A stretch of 64,000 nucleotides of DNA from Flavobacterium noncentrifugens. Its GTDB lineage: Bacteria; Bacteroidota; Bacteroidia; Flavobacteriales; Flavobacteriaceae. The notes below the pieces were generated by a model. That model did no database searches and was not told where the DNA came from. It was given only the letters and a program-made list of their open reading frames with translations. Each line of letters opens with the position of its first letter. Positions within the stretch are counted from its first letter, which is position 1. The stretch lies in contig NZ_FNEZ01000001.1 of the NCBI RefSeq assembly GCF_900100375.1, positions 486,304 to 550,303 on the forward strand, given 5' to 3'. Of the stretch, positions 9,375 to 17,922 are shown piece by piece. Made by a program: the position numbers and the translations under genes.

Positions 9375-11282
9375 ATGACAAAAAAATTATTGTTCTTAAC
9401 CCTTACGATGATGAGTATGACTGCTGTTGAAGCACAAAATCTAATGACGCCGGAATTGCTTTGGAAACTCGCACGCGTTTCTGCAATGGGCATTTCAAAA
9501 GACGGCAAAAACCTGGTGTATAAAGTTTCGACGCCATCGGTGGAAGAAAATAAATCAGATTCAAAATATTATTCCGTTCCGGTAAATGGCGGAAATGCTA
9601 TTGAAGTTGCCGATTACAAAGTATTGGTCAAAGACAAAAATGTTTCTTCGGACGGAAAATTTCTCGTTTATGATGAAGAAGTAAAAATTGACAAAGTCCT
9701 CGGAAAAGATTTTTATCCGGAGCTCGAAAAATCAAATGTGCAGATTTACAATGGCTTGGATTACCGCCATTGGGATACCTGGAACACCGGAAAATTCAAC
9801 CATGTTTTTTTCAAGGAAAATAAAGAAGGTGCGGTTGGAACCGATCTTTTAAAAGGCGAAATGTTTGATTCCCCACAAAAGCCTTTCGGCGGAGATGAAG
9901 ATTATGCGTGGGCACCTGACGGAAAAAGTATCGTTTATGTCGCGAAGAAAAAATCAGGAACTGACTATGCGATCAGCACCAATACCGATATTTATCAATA
10001 CGATATTGCAACCGGAAAAACGATCAACCGCACCGAAGGCAATCTGGGTTATGATACGAATCCGGCCTTTTCACCAAGCGGAGATTTAACGTGGCTGCAA
10101 ATGAAGCGCGACGGTTATGAAGCCGATAAAAACGATTTAGTCGTAAGTTTTAAAGGCATGAACATCAATTTGACTTCAGGTTGGGATGGTTCCGTGGATC
10201 ATTTTAAATGGAGTGCCGATGGCAAAAAAGTCTGTTTTATCGCAGCCGTTGATGGAACGAAACAATTGTTTGAAGTCAATTTTCCGGGTCTGACAAAAAT
10301 TGCTGTTACGGTAAAACAAATCACAAACGGCGATTTTGATGTGGCTGACATTGTAGATTTTTCAGGCTCAAATATCATTGTGACGCGTACAGATATGAAC
10401 CACGCGGCAGAATTATTTGCCTACGATTTAAAGAAAAATATCTGGAAACAACTGACGAATGTCAACAAAAACACCTACGATTCATTGGCGTTAAGCAAAA
10501 CCGAAAGGCGTTATGTAACGACTAGCGATGGTAAGAAAATGCTCGTTTGGGTGATTCTTCCGCCAAATTTCGATCCGAATAAAAAATATCCTACACTATT
10601 ATATTGTCAGGGCGGGCCGCAATCGCCGTTGACACAATTTTATTCTTTCCGTTGGAATTTCCAATTGATGGCTGCCAACGGATATATTGTTGTTGCACCA
10701 AACCGCCGCGGCATGAACGGACATGGTGTCGAATGGAATGAAGAAATCAGCAAAGACTGGGGCGGACAAGTGATCAAAGATTACCTTTCTGCAATTGACG
10801 ACGTTTCGAAAGAAAAATATGTCGACAAATCGAGATTAGGTTGTGTGGGCGCGAGTTTCGGCGGATATTCTGTATTTTACCTGGCCGGAATGCACAACAA
10901 CAGGTTCAAGACTTTTATCTCGCATGACGGTGTGTACAACCTGCAAAGTATGTACGGAACGACGGAAGAGGTTTTCTTCAACAACTGGGAACACGGCGGG
11001 CCATATTGGGATAAATCCAATGTTGCGGCGCAAAAAGCCTATAACGAATTCAATCCGATCAATATGGTTGACAAATGGAATACGCCGATTTTGATCGTTC
11101 AGGGCGGAAATGATTTTCGTGTTCCGATCGGGCAAGGACAGGAAGCTTTTCAGGCGGCGCAATTGCGTGGCATCAAAAGCCGATTGCTGTATTTCCCTGA
11201 AGAAAACCACTGGGTAACGAAACCGCAGAACGCCATTGTCTGGCAGCGTGAATTCTTTAAATGGCTTAAAGAAACTTTATAA
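9375..11282 (+). CDS. Secreted S9-family peptidase (prolyl oligopeptidase / acylaminoacyl-peptidase type)
   Basis: The protein has 635 residues with a signal peptide (cleavage after TAVEA, near residue 20). The N-terminal two-thirds contain beta-propeller blades with WD40-like strands (for example DYAWAPDGKSIVYVAKKK and VDHFKWSADGKKVCFIAAV). The C-terminal alpha/beta hydrolase domain has the full triad: Ser494 in GASFGGYS, Asp580 in GGNDFRVP and His612 in EENHWV. Such enzymes cut short peptides after the propeller filters their size, most likely in the periplasm here. It follows the metalloprotease gene and may process its products, although the terminator between them argues for separate transcription. 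Confidence 0.9.
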   Translation: MTKKLLFLTLTMMSMTAVEAQNLMTPELLWKLARVSAMGISKDGKNLVYKVSTPSVEENKSDSKYYSVPVNGGNAIEVADYKVLVKDKNVSSDGKFLVYDEEVKIDKVLGKDFYPELEKSNVQIYNGLDYRHWDTWNTGKFNHVFFKENKEGAVGTDLLKGEMFDSPQKPFGGDEDYAWAPDGKSIVYVAKKKSGTDYAISTNTDIYQYDIATGKTINRTEGNLGYDTNPAFSPSGDLTWLQMKRDGYEADKNDLVVSFKGMNINLTSGWDGSVDHFKWSADGKKVCFIAAVDGTKQLFEVNFPGLTKIAVTVKQITNGDFDVADIVDFSGSNIIVTRTDMNHAAELFAYDLKKNIWKQLTNVNKNTYDSLALSKTERRYVTTSDGKKMLVWVILPPNFDPNKKYPTLLYCQGGPQSPLTQFYSFRWNFQLMAANGYIVVAPNRRGMNGHGVEWNEEISKDWGGQVIKDYLSAIDDVSKEKYVDKSRLGCVGASFGGYSVFYLAGMHNNRFKTFISHDGVYNLQSMYGTTEEVFFNNWEHGGPYWDKSNVAAQKAYNEFNPINMVDKWNTPILIVQGGNDFRVPIGQGQEAFQAAQLRGIKSRLLYFPEENHWVTKPQNAIVWQREFFKWLKETL

Positions 11283-11298
11283 TCCGATTCAAATAAAA

Positions 11299-11365
11299 AA
11301 TCCGCTGACTGAATTTCAATTAGCGGATTCTGAAAAAACAAAATCCCGGCTTTTCAACCGGGATT
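11299..11365. terminator. Two hairpins in the convergent gap between the S9 peptidase and accC
   Basis: The first hairpin (AATCCGCT / AGCGGATT, 11299-11306 and 11322-11329) has a T-run only when read on the minus strand. The second (AATCCCGG / CCGGGATT, 11342-11349 and 11358-11365) has T-rich flanks on both strands. Together they can end both converging transcripts. Confidence 0.75.
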
Positions 11366-11371
11366 CTTTAT

Positions 11372-12718
11372 TTATTGCGGATCGTTCATTTTAAAACTTT
11401 CCATGAATTTTGTAGTGTAATTTCCGGCGACATAATCCGGTTCGTCCATCAATTGCCTGTGAAAAGGAATCGTGGTTTTGATGCCTTCGATCACGAATTC
11501 GTCCAGTGCGCGCTTCATTTTATTGATCGCTTCCTCACGTGTTTGCGCGGTGGTGATCAATTTAGCAATCATCGAATCGTAATTTGGCGGAATCGTATAC
11601 CCTGCGTAAACGTGCGTATCGAGGCGTACTCCGTGTCCGCCCGGCGCATGAAGCGTCGTGATTTTTCCCGGTGAAGGGCGGAAATCATTGTATGGATCTT
11701 CGGCATTGATACGGCATTCGATTGCATGAAGGTTCGGGAAGTAATTTTTTCCTGAAATCGGGATTCCGGCAGCCACCATAATCTGTTCTCGGATCAGATC
11801 GTAATCGATGACCTGCTCTGTGATCGGGTGTTCTACCTGAATACGCGTGTTCATTTCCATAAAATAGAAATTGCGGTGTTTGTCAACCAAAAATTCTACC
11901 GTTCCGGCACCTTCATATCTGATATATTCCGCAGCTTTAACTGCAGCTTCGCCCATTTTGTTGCGCAATTCATCAGTCATGAAAGGCGAAGGCGTTTCTT
12001 CTGTTAATTTCTGGTGGCGTCTTTGCACCGAACAATCACGTTCAGACAAGTGACAGGCTTTTCCGTATGAATCCCCAACCACCTGAATTTCGATGTGGCG
12101 TGGCTCTTCGATTAATTTTTCAAGGTACATCCCATCATTTCCGAATGCTGCAGCTGATTCCTGGCGTGCGCCTTCCCAGGCTTTTAGCAAATCTTCCTGT
12201 TTCCACACGGCACGCATTCCTTTTCCTCCGCCTCCGGCAGTTGCTTTTAGCATTACAGGATATCCGAATTCGGCAGCCAGTCTTTCGGCATGTTCATATG
12301 ATTCTAAGATTCCGACAGAACCTGGAACGCAAGGCACGCCAGCTTCGATCATCGTAGATTTGGCCGAAGCCTTATCGCCCATTCTGTCGATCATTTCCGG
12401 TGAAGCGCCGATAAATTTGATTCCGTGCTCTTGGCAGATTTTAGAAAATTTAGCATTTTCAGAAAGAAATCCGTAACCCGGATGAATCGCATCTGCATTC
12501 GTAATTTCGGCAGCAGCGATGATATTTGACATCTTTAAATAAGACAGGTTGCTTGGCGGTGGCCCGATGCAAACTGCTTCATCAGCGAATTTCACGTGAA
12601 GGCTTTCCGCATCGGCAGTAGAATAAACCGCAACGGTCTTGATTCCCATTTCCCTGCAGGTTCTGATGATGCGCAGTGCGATCTCGCCCCTGTTAGCAAT
12701 TAATATTTTTTTGAACAT
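11372..12718 (-). CDS. accC: Acetyl-CoA carboxylase, biotin carboxylase subunit
   Basis: At 448 residues this is the usual AccC length. It opens [20 protein letters not shown], the conserved N-terminus, and contains the ATP-grasp glycine loop [13 protein letters not shown] (around 160-172), the [15 protein letters not shown] block and a C-terminal biotin-carboxylase domain. It carboxylates the biotin on AccB using ATP and bicarbonate, the first half of malonyl-CoA synthesis. It lies about 100 nt downstream of accB and last in a fabH-accB-accC unit, with the gap filled by short tandem repeats. Confidence 0.97.
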   Translation of the reverse strand: MFKKILIANRGEIALRIIRTCREMGIKTVAVYSTADAESLHVKFADEAVCIGPPPSNLSYLKMSNIIAAAEITNADAIHPGYGFLSENAKFSKICQEHGIKFIGASPEMIDRMGDKASAKSTMIEAGVPCVPGSVGILESYEHAERLAAEFGYPVMLKATAGGGGKGMRAVWKQEDLLKAWEGARQESAAAFGNDGMYLEKLIEEPRHIEIQVVGDSYGKACHLSERDCSVQRRHQKLTEETPSPFMTDELRNKMGEAAVKAAEYIRYEGAGTVEFLVDKHRNFYFMEMNTRIQVEHPITEQVIDYDLIREQIMVAAGIPISGKNYFPNLHAIECRINAEDPYNDFRPSPGKITTLHAPGGHGVRLDTHVYAGYTIPPNYDSMIAKLITTAQTREEAINKMKRALDEFVIEGIKTTIPFHRQLMDEPDYVAGNYTTKFMESFKMNDPQ

Positions 12719-12724
12719 CTTTTT

Positions 12725-12822
12725 TAATTTAGAAAATTAGACAATTAGGCAATTAGACAATTGGATTTTGCGCGTAAAACTGCAAGCAAAATCCAAAATC
12801 TAAAATCTAAAATCTAAAAATT
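12725..12822. repeat. Octamer and heptamer tandem repeats between accB and accC
   Basis: Read on the minus strand, the gap holds about three copies of a TTTTAGA heptamer (plus-strand 12785-12822) and then about four imperfect copies of CTAATTGT-like octamers (plus-strand 12730-12764). No coding potential is seen. The repeats sit inside what should be one transcript, so they would form an A/U-rich spacer in the mRNA. Confidence 0.7.
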
Positions 12823-13306
12823 ATGACGGATCTACTAAGAATAAAGGTTGGTCGAATTCTACCGGAGAAGAATCATCAACTAAAATCTTTACGATTTTAC
12901 CAGAAACTTCCGATTCGATTTCGTTGAACAATTTCATCGCTTCGATCACACACAACACGTCGCCTTTGCTGATTGAAGTTCCCACTTCAACAAACATTGG
13001 TTTGTCTGGAGATGGTTTTCTGTAGAACGTTCCGATAATCGGTGATTTTATGGTGATGTATTTAGAATTCTCGTCTGCTGCGGGTGCTGCCGGTGTATTT
13101 GCTGCCGGAGCGAATTGCTGCTGCGCCGGAGCTGCCTGTGGCAACGCCTGCTGCATTGGCGCCTGCTGAACATACGTAATGTCCGGTGCATTGCCTTCTA
13201 AAGTTGTGCGGATGGTGATTTTGATATCATCCATTTCAAGCTTCACTTCTGCAACGCCCGAATTTGACACAAATTTGATTAGGTTCTGAATTTCTTTTAA
13301 ATCCAT
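12821..13306 (-). CDS. accB: Acetyl-CoA carboxylase, biotin carboxyl carrier protein
   Basis: The protein has 161 residues. An N-terminal helix (MDLKEIQNLIKFVSNSG) is followed by an Ala/Pro/Gln-rich linker (about 48-78) and a biotinyl domain. The biotin attachment lysine is Lys125 in the invariant EAMKLFNE motif. It carries the carboxybiotin group between AccC and the transferase subunits, which are not in this window. It lies 22 nt downstream of fabH. Confidence 0.96.
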   Translation of the reverse strand: MDLKEIQNLIKFVSNSGVAEVKLEMDDIKITIRTTLEGNAPDITYVQQAPMQQALPQAAPAQQQFAPAANTPAAPAADENSKYITIKSPIIGTFYRKPSPDKPMFVEVGTSISKGDVLCVIEAMKLFNEIESEVSGKIVKILVDDSSPVEFDQPLFLVDPS

Positions 13307-13328
13307 AATTATTTGTTTTTAGTTTAGT

Positions 13329-14327
13329 TTATTGTTTGTTGTAAGCCCATTTCAGGTAAATCGCGCCCCAGGTAAATCCGCCGCCAAAAGCAGCAAAGAT
13401 CAGGTTGTCGCCCTTTTTGAACTTATCCTCAAAGTCACTCAGCAACAAAGGCAAAGTTCCCGAAGTGGTATTTCCGTATTTTTCGATATTGATAAGCACT
13501 TTCGATTCGTCAAGTTCCATTCGGTTTGCCGTAGCATCAATGATCCTGCGGTTTGCCTGGTGTGCAACCAGCCAATCGACATCGTCATTTGAAAGGTTGT
13601 TGCGCTCCATGATTTTTGCGCTTACATCGGCCATTCCGGTCACGGCATATTTAAAAACCGTTTTCCCGTCCTGGAACACATAGTGCTGACGGTTTGCTAC
13701 TGTTTCCGCAGATGCCGGAAGGATAGATCCGCCTGCGTCGATCTTTAGAAATTCGCGCCCGATTCCGTCGCTTCTCAAAAATTCATCCTGCACGCCAAGG
13801 CCTTCTTCATTTGGTTCGAACAAAACTGCACCTCCGCCATCTCCGAAGATGATACAGGTGGCACGATCGGTATAATCAATGATGGACGACATTTTATCGG
13901 CTCCGATCAACAAGACTTTTTTGTATCTGCCGGATTGAATGTAGGCTGCAGCGGTTGACATTCCGAATAAAAAACCAGAACAGGCCGCCTGTAAATCATA
14001 CGCGAAAGCATTCACGGCACCAATTTCAGTGGCAACATAAACGGCAGTAGCGGCAACAGGCAAATCGGGAGTTGTGGTAGCGACAATGACCATATCGATT
14101 TCGGCAGGATTGATATTGCCTCTTTTGAGCAGGTCTTCAGCAGCTTTTATGGCTATAAAGGAAGTTCCGAGATGGTCTCCTTTTAAAATTCTTCTTTCTT
14201 TGATGCCGGTACGGGAAGTAATCCATTCATCATTGGTATCAACCATCGTCTCAAGCAATTTATTAGAAAGCACAAAATCAGGAACATACCCACCAACAGC
14301 GGTAATTGCGGCCGTAATTGTATTCAT
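13329..14327 (-). CDS. fabH: Beta-ketoacyl-ACP synthase III
   Basis: This 332-residue protein has an intact Cys-His-Asn triad: Cys116 (QAACSGFLFG), His256 (VAHQAN) and Asn286 (EKYGNTTSG). It condenses acetyl- or branched acyl-CoA with malonyl-ACP to start fatty-acid synthesis. The cluster with accB and accC supports the housekeeping role and separates it from the DarB-type KAS III in the pigment cluster. Between it and rpmF lie a terminator and a near-palindrome, so it may start its own transcription unit. Confidence 0.96.
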   Translation of the reverse strand: MNTITAAITAVGGYVPDFVLSNKLLETMVDTNDEWITSRTGIKERRILKGDHLGTSFIAIKAAEDLLKRGNINPAEIDMVIVATTTPDLPVAATAVYVATEIGAVNAFAYDLQAACSGFLFGMSTAAAYIQSGRYKKVLLIGADKMSSIIDYTDRATCIIFGDGGGAVLFEPNEEGLGVQDEFLRSDGIGREFLKIDAGGSILPASAETVANRQHYVFQDGKTVFKYAVTGMADVSAKIMERNNLSNDDVDWLVAHQANRRIIDATANRMELDESKVLINIEKYGNTTSGTLPLLLSDFEDKFKKGDNLIFAAFGGGFTWGAIYLKWAYNKQ

Positions 14328-14390
14328 AAGTTTTAATTAATTTCTTACCAATCGTTAAGATTTGATAAAGAGGTGGAAATTACAAAAAAA

Positions 14391-14414
14391 TTCCAAACCA
14401 AATTTGTTTTGGAA
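14391..14414. promoter_or_regulatory. Near-perfect 24-bp palindrome upstream of fabH
   Basis: TTCCAAACCAAA is followed immediately by TTTGTTTTGGAA; the two halves are complementary apart from one position. It lies about 65 nt upstream of the fabH start, a plausible position for an operator of a dimeric regulator of fatty-acid genes. No regulator is encoded nearby, so the role is inferred. Confidence 0.4.
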
Positions 14415-14439
14415 CTCCTTATTTCGTTAAAATTATAAA

Positions 14440-14468
14440 CAACAAAAAACTCCCACAGAGTGAGAGTT
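14440..14468 (-). terminator. Rho-independent terminator after rpmF
   Basis: A 9-bp stem (plus-strand AACTCCCAC / GTGAGAGTT, 14448-14456 and 14460-14468) with a 3-nt loop is followed by a T-run on the minus strand. It could end or attenuate the DUF177-rpmF transcript before fabH. Confidence 0.7.
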
Positions 14469-14491
14469 TCAGTTTTTTTTATTGTAAAATG

Positions 14492-14689
14492 TTAGGCAAG
14501 AGCAACTGGTGCTTTGTCAATAACTACTTGTCCTCTGTAGTACATTTTACCTTCGTGCCAGTAAGCCCTGTGGTATAAATGTGCTTCTCCAGTGATTGGA
14601 CATGTTGCGATTTGAGCAACTGTAGCTTTATAATGTGTTCTTCTTTTGTCTCTTCTCGTTTTGGAGATCTTTCTCTTAGGATGTGCCAT
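14492..14689 (-). CDS. rpmF: 50S ribosomal protein L32
   Basis: The protein has 65 residues and begins [20 protein letters not shown], the conserved basic L32 N-terminus. Only one cysteine is visible ([13 protein letters not shown]), so this is the form without a four-cysteine zinc finger. It is part of the large ribosomal subunit. It lies 9 nt downstream of the DUF177 gene, a pairing conserved across most bacteria. Confidence 0.97.
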   Translation of the reverse strand: MAHPKRKISKTRRDKRRTHYKATVAQIATCPITGEAHLYHRAYWHEGKMYYRGQVVIDKAPVALA

Positions 14690-14698
14690 TTTATGATA

Positions 14699-15238
14699 TT
14701 ATTTATCCGTTAATAGATTCTTTAATTTGTCCCAGCGCGGGTCTGTATCTTCTTTTGTTTCTTCTTTTTTCTTTTCTTTGACTGTCAGTTCCTTTAGTTT
14801 ATCAAGTGCCGGCGTTTGCAAGGTGCCGTCTTTGATGCCCGGATGGACGCGTTTTAGCGGAATCGAAAGCACGATCATTTCATAAACATACTGTGAAATG
14901 TCAATCTGATGCTCGCCGTGCGGCAAAATCAGCAATTCGTCGTTGTCGTTGTTGAATTCATCGCCAAACTGGACAACCAATCTCAGTTTTCCTTTGATTG
15001 GCAGATCAAACATTTCGCCCGTGAGGTCGCAAGGCACGTAAACCGTACCTTTATGTTTGAAATTGAGCTCCATCATGGTGCTTTTTTTCTCTAAAACCAG
15101 ATTTACTTTAATGTCGCAACTTTCAAAGTCATCGTAATTAAAGTAGTCAAAGAACTTCTTACTTATTTGATATTCAAACTGGTGTTTTCCTAATTTTAAT
15201 CCGACAAACGGAATTAAAAACTCATTTAGCTGTTTCAT
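14699..15238 (-). CDS. DUF177 (YceD-like) protein
   Basis: This 179-residue protein has the DUF177 core: a beta-rich N-terminal half and a block VYVPCDLTGEMFDLPIKGKLRLVVQFGDE with the typical C-x-L-x(3)-F spacing. The C-terminus is Lys/Glu-rich and ends DTDPRWDKLKNLL, a common tail motif in this family. In other bacteria and plastids the homologue is tied to 23S rRNA maturation. The adjacent rpmF gene and a good promoter upstream support a ribosome-assembly role. Confidence 0.88.
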   Translation of the reverse strand: MKQLNEFLIPFVGLKLGKHQFEYQISKKFFDYFNYDDFESCDIKVNLVLEKKSTMMELNFKHKGTVYVPCDLTGEMFDLPIKGKLRLVVQFGDEFNNDNDELLILPHGEHQIDISQYVYEMIVLSIPLKRVHPGIKDGTLQTPALDKLKELTVKEKKKEETKEDTDPRWDKLKNLLTDK

Positions 15239-15280
15239 CTCACCAAAATTTGTCCCATTTTGAAACTCTCAATGGGAGCG

Positions 15281-15308
15281 CAAAGATATAAAAATATCAG
15301 ACAAACAA
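15281..15308 (-). promoter_or_regulatory. Bacteroidetes-type promoter for DUF177-rpmF
   Basis: On the minus strand the -7 element TATCTTTG (15281-15288) is preceded by TTG (15306-15308) with a 17-nt spacer. It lies about 42 nt upstream of the DUF177 start codon and downstream of the pdxA stop, so DUF177-rpmF can be transcribed apart from pdxA. Confidence 0.7.
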
Positions 15309-15327
15309 AACTGTTACCGATATTTTT

Positions 15328-16389
15328 TTATCGAATATTTCTTTCTTCCTGTTTTTCCTTGATTTTCATCGGGTCTTTGCTGATTTCCTTATACTGGATT
15401 CTTGAATGAAAAATGTCAATCGCCAGATAGACAGCTTCTTTGAAGGAATTGAAATCGGCCAGATTTTTCCCCGCAATTTCGTATGCTGTTCCGTGATCGG
15501 GCGACGTTCTGATCTTGTTTAAACCCGCAGTATAATTGACGCCTTTGCCAAATGACAGCGTTTTAAACGGAATCAATCCTTGGTCATGATAAGCGGCAAT
15601 GACCGCGTCAAATTTTTCGTATTGGCTGTTGCCGAAAAAACCGTCTGCCGGATAAGGCCCGAAAACCAAAGTCCCTTTATCAAATAATTTTTTTATTGCC
15701 GGGCGGATGATCGCATCGTCTTCTTTTCCGATGACACCGCCGTCGCCAGCATGTGGATTCAATCCGAGCACGGCAATTTTCGGCTTGTTGATGCTAAAAT
15801 CCTGGATCAGCGATTTTTTTATGGTTTCGATCTTTCGGATGATCAACGCTTCGGTCAAATGGCTTGCCACTTCGTTTACCGGAATATGGTCTGTCAACAA
15901 TCCCACGCGCAAATTGTCCTGAACCATAAACATCAAAGCATCACCTTCTAGTTCTTTATCCAGATAATCGGTATGGCCCGGAAATTTAAATTCTTCCGAC
16001 TGGATGTTGTATTTGTTGATTGGCGCGGTCACCAGAACATCAATTTGCCCTGCTTTCAAAGCATCGGTTGCCGCAATAAATGATTTGATTGCATATTTCC
16101 CGATGTTTTCATCATTGACGCCAAAATTAATATCAACACCTTCTTTCCAGACATTCAACACATTGATTTTTCCGAGAACCAATTGGTCAATGGTATCAAT
16201 TCCGTGCAGCATCGAAGTCGATTCGAATGTTTTCTTTACGAAAGACAGGATTTTGACATTGGCAAAAATAACCGGCGTACACATTTCGAGAATTCGCGAA
16301 TCTTCAAAAGTTTTCAAAACAACCTCGCTTCCGATGCCGTTTAAATCCCCGATTGAAATCCCAACGATGATATTTTCTGCTTTATTCAT
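15328..16389 (-). CDS. pdxA: 4-hydroxythreonine-4-phosphate dehydrogenase
   Basis: This 353-residue protein opens IIVGISIGDLNGIGSEVVLKT, the PdxA N-terminal signature. It carries metal-ligand regions FPGHTDYLDKEL, LLTDHIPVNEV and DAVIAAYHDQGLIPFKTLSFG. It oxidises 4-phosphohydroxy-L-threonine with NAD in pyridoxal phosphate synthesis in the cytosol. It is divergent from ribE across a 60-bp gap that holds two overlapping -7 elements. The linkage with DUF177 and rpmF is common in Flavobacteriia. Confidence 0.95.
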   Translation of the reverse strand: MNKAENIIVGISIGDLNGIGSEVVLKTFEDSRILEMCTPVIFANVKILSFVKKTFESTSMLHGIDTIDQLVLGKINVLNVWKEGVDINFGVNDENIGKYAIKSFIAATDALKAGQIDVLVTAPINKYNIQSEEFKFPGHTDYLDKELEGDALMFMVQDNLRVGLLTDHIPVNEVASHLTEALIIRKIETIKKSLIQDFSINKPKIAVLGLNPHAGDGGVIGKEDDAIIRPAIKKLFDKGTLVFGPYPADGFFGNSQYEKFDAVIAAYHDQGLIPFKTLSFGKGVNYTAGLNKIRTSPDHGTAYEIAGKNLADFNSFKEAVYLAIDIFHSRIQYKEISKDPMKIKEKQEERNIR

Positions 16390-16412
16390 TCTTACGACTG
16401 GTTATTTATTGC

Positions 16413-16433
16413 TAATTTTGAAGTGCAAATTTA
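16413..16433. promoter_or_regulatory. Divergent -7 elements between pdxA and ribE
   Basis: A plus-strand TAATTTTG (16413-16420) lies 30 nt before ribE. A minus-strand TAAATTTG (16426-16433) lies about 37 nt before pdxA. Neither has a clear TTG at the ideal spacing, so these are candidate sites only. Confidence 0.5.
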
Positions 16434-16449
16434 GTAAAATAAAACAAGA

Positions 16450-17037
16450 ATGTTTACAGGAATCATTGAAACCCTCGGCACGATTGAAGAACTGCGAAAA
16501 GAGGGCGATAATCTTCATATTACACTTCATTCGTCAATTACAAATGAACTCAAAATTGACCAAAGTGTGTCACATAATGGTGTTTGTTTAACTGTTGTTG
16601 GCATCAATAATGACAGTTACATTGTGACTGCGATCAGGGAAACACTGGACAAAACCAATTTAAGCGACTGGAAAGAAGGCGATAGTTTAAACCTTGAACG
16701 CGGCATGAAGCTTGGCGACCGGCTTGATGGCCATATTGTTCAGGGCCATGTAGACCAGATCGGCGTTTGCAAAAGTATCGAAAACGCGAATGGAAGCTGG
16801 TATTACACTTTTGAATATGATGCCGATTTGAACAACATCACGATTGAAAAAGGCTCGATTACCGTAAACGGCGTGAGTTTAACCGTTGTAAATTCTAAGA
16901 AAAACGAATTCAGTGTGGCGATTATTCCTTATACGTATGAACACACCAACTTTAAAAGCTTTGCTGTTGGCACAAAAATCAACCTGGAATTTGACGTAAT
17001 CGGGAAATATGTGTCGCGCCTACACAACCTGAGATAA
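16450..17037 (+). CDS. ribE: Riboflavin synthase, alpha chain
   Basis: This 195-residue protein starts with MFTGIIETLG, the invariant N-terminus. It contains two lumazine-binding repeats: the first has SHNGVCLTV and the second INGVSLTV-like (ITVNGVSLTVVNSK), with GHIVQGHVDQ at the domain junction. It dismutates two 6,7-dimethyl-8-ribityllumazine molecules to riboflavin. A terminator follows the gene. Confidence 0.96.
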   Translation: MFTGIIETLGTIEELRKEGDNLHITLHSSITNELKIDQSVSHNGVCLTVVGINNDSYIVTAIRETLDKTNLSDWKEGDSLNLERGMKLGDRLDGHIVQGHVDQIGVCKSIENANGSWYYTFEYDADLNNITIEKGSITVNGVSLTVVNSKKNEFSVAIIPYTYEHTNFKSFAVGTKINLEFDVIGKYVSRLHNLR

Positions 17038-17054
17038 AATTTCTTTGATTGCAT

Positions 17055-17090
17055 AAAAAAAGCTCCGGTTTATATCGAAGCTTTTTTATT
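17055..17090 (+). terminator. Rho-independent terminator after ribE
   Basis: An A-rich arm ending AGCT pairs with AGCTTTTTT across a 14-nt loop, followed by T-rich sequence. The stop codon of the convergent small gene lies in the loop. Confidence 0.75.
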
Positions 17091-17282
17091 TATTTTCATT
17101 TGGTATATTTTGTAGAAGCTGTATAAAATTGCAGCCGCAAAGAGAAACACCAATCCAGAATCGATCGGAATGGGATCCGGACCCGGAGGGATGTGGCCTG
17201 GTGGTGGCGGGCCGCTGGCACTGACAACACTGGTAATCGTTATGGCTAAAAAGCAAAAAACTTTCTTTGGGACAATTTTCAT
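17070..17282 (-). CDS. Small PID-CTERM-like membrane protein
   Basis: The internal ATG gives a 70-residue protein with a clean signal peptide (MKIVPKKVFCFLAITITSVVSA). Next come a Pro/Gly stretch (GPPPPGHIPPGPDP), the motif PIDSGL, a hydrophobic span (VFLFAAAILYSFY) and a basic tail (KIYQMKINKK). This tripartite order (short motif, membrane span, positive tail) resembles the PID-CTERM sorting proteins of Flavobacteriia. A longer frame starting 37 codons upstream is possible, but it would bury the signal peptide. Function is unknown; membrane anchoring or processing is inferred. Confidence 0.65.
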   Translation of the reverse strand: MKIVPKKVFCFLAITITSVVSASGPPPPGHIPPGPDPIPIDSGLVFLFAAAILYSFYKIYQMKINKKASI

Positions 17283-17922
17283 AGGGTGTAAAAGTAAATA
17301 AAATTTCTTTTTAACAAAATTTTTTACATTAAATTTCAAAGTAATCAATTTAAATCGCTTGCAAAAATACAATTTGAATCCACATAATGGCACTTCAGAG
17401 ATTATATTAACGTAAAATTCAGAACTTTAGTTTTATAATCGGATTTCACAGCGTTTAAAACCGCTTGTTTACAAACAAATCAAGGCTTCATTTTTTGCGG
17501 TTATATCCAATTCAAAACAGGGCAAATATATAAGTTAAATATAAAGCTTCCAAATAATAAGCGGTCTATACACCCGATTTGTATGCCTTTTACGGATAAT
17601 TTATAAGTTCGGGTGCAATCCTAAAAATATTTCATTTTAAAACGTTTGTTTTCAATGAAATTTGTAAAGCCTGTTGAAATAAAAGCAGGCATCGTTGCAA
17701 TCACTACCTGATTTTCATGCCTCTAAAAACGAATGTGTAGCATATCCTTACGAATTTCATCTACACAACAACGTTTATACATCTGCGAAAATTTTCATTT
17801 TCTTTTAATCTAATTTTGAGTAGAAGAGGTCAATTATATTATTTTTACAACTTTTAAAATCTTTAACCAACCATGATTTCCATATCGATTTACGAAACTG
17901 GAAAAAAAAACAAAAACTATTT
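17283..17922. other. 640-bp AT-rich intergenic region without a recognised gene
   Basis: No convincing open frame or structured RNA family is recognised. Two modest inverted repeats are present: GCCTG / CAGGC near 17669-17690, and TGTGTAG / CTACACA at 17734-17740 and 17761-17767. A TAATTTTG element at 17811-17818 may be the -7 box for the next gene, which would give a leader of about 100 nt. Confidence 0.5.

Noticed and set aside
17283..17393. Upstream extension of the PID-CTERM-like gene to a 107-residue protein
   Set aside because: It would put 37 Lys/Phe-rich residues before a complete signal peptide. The internal ATG fits better.
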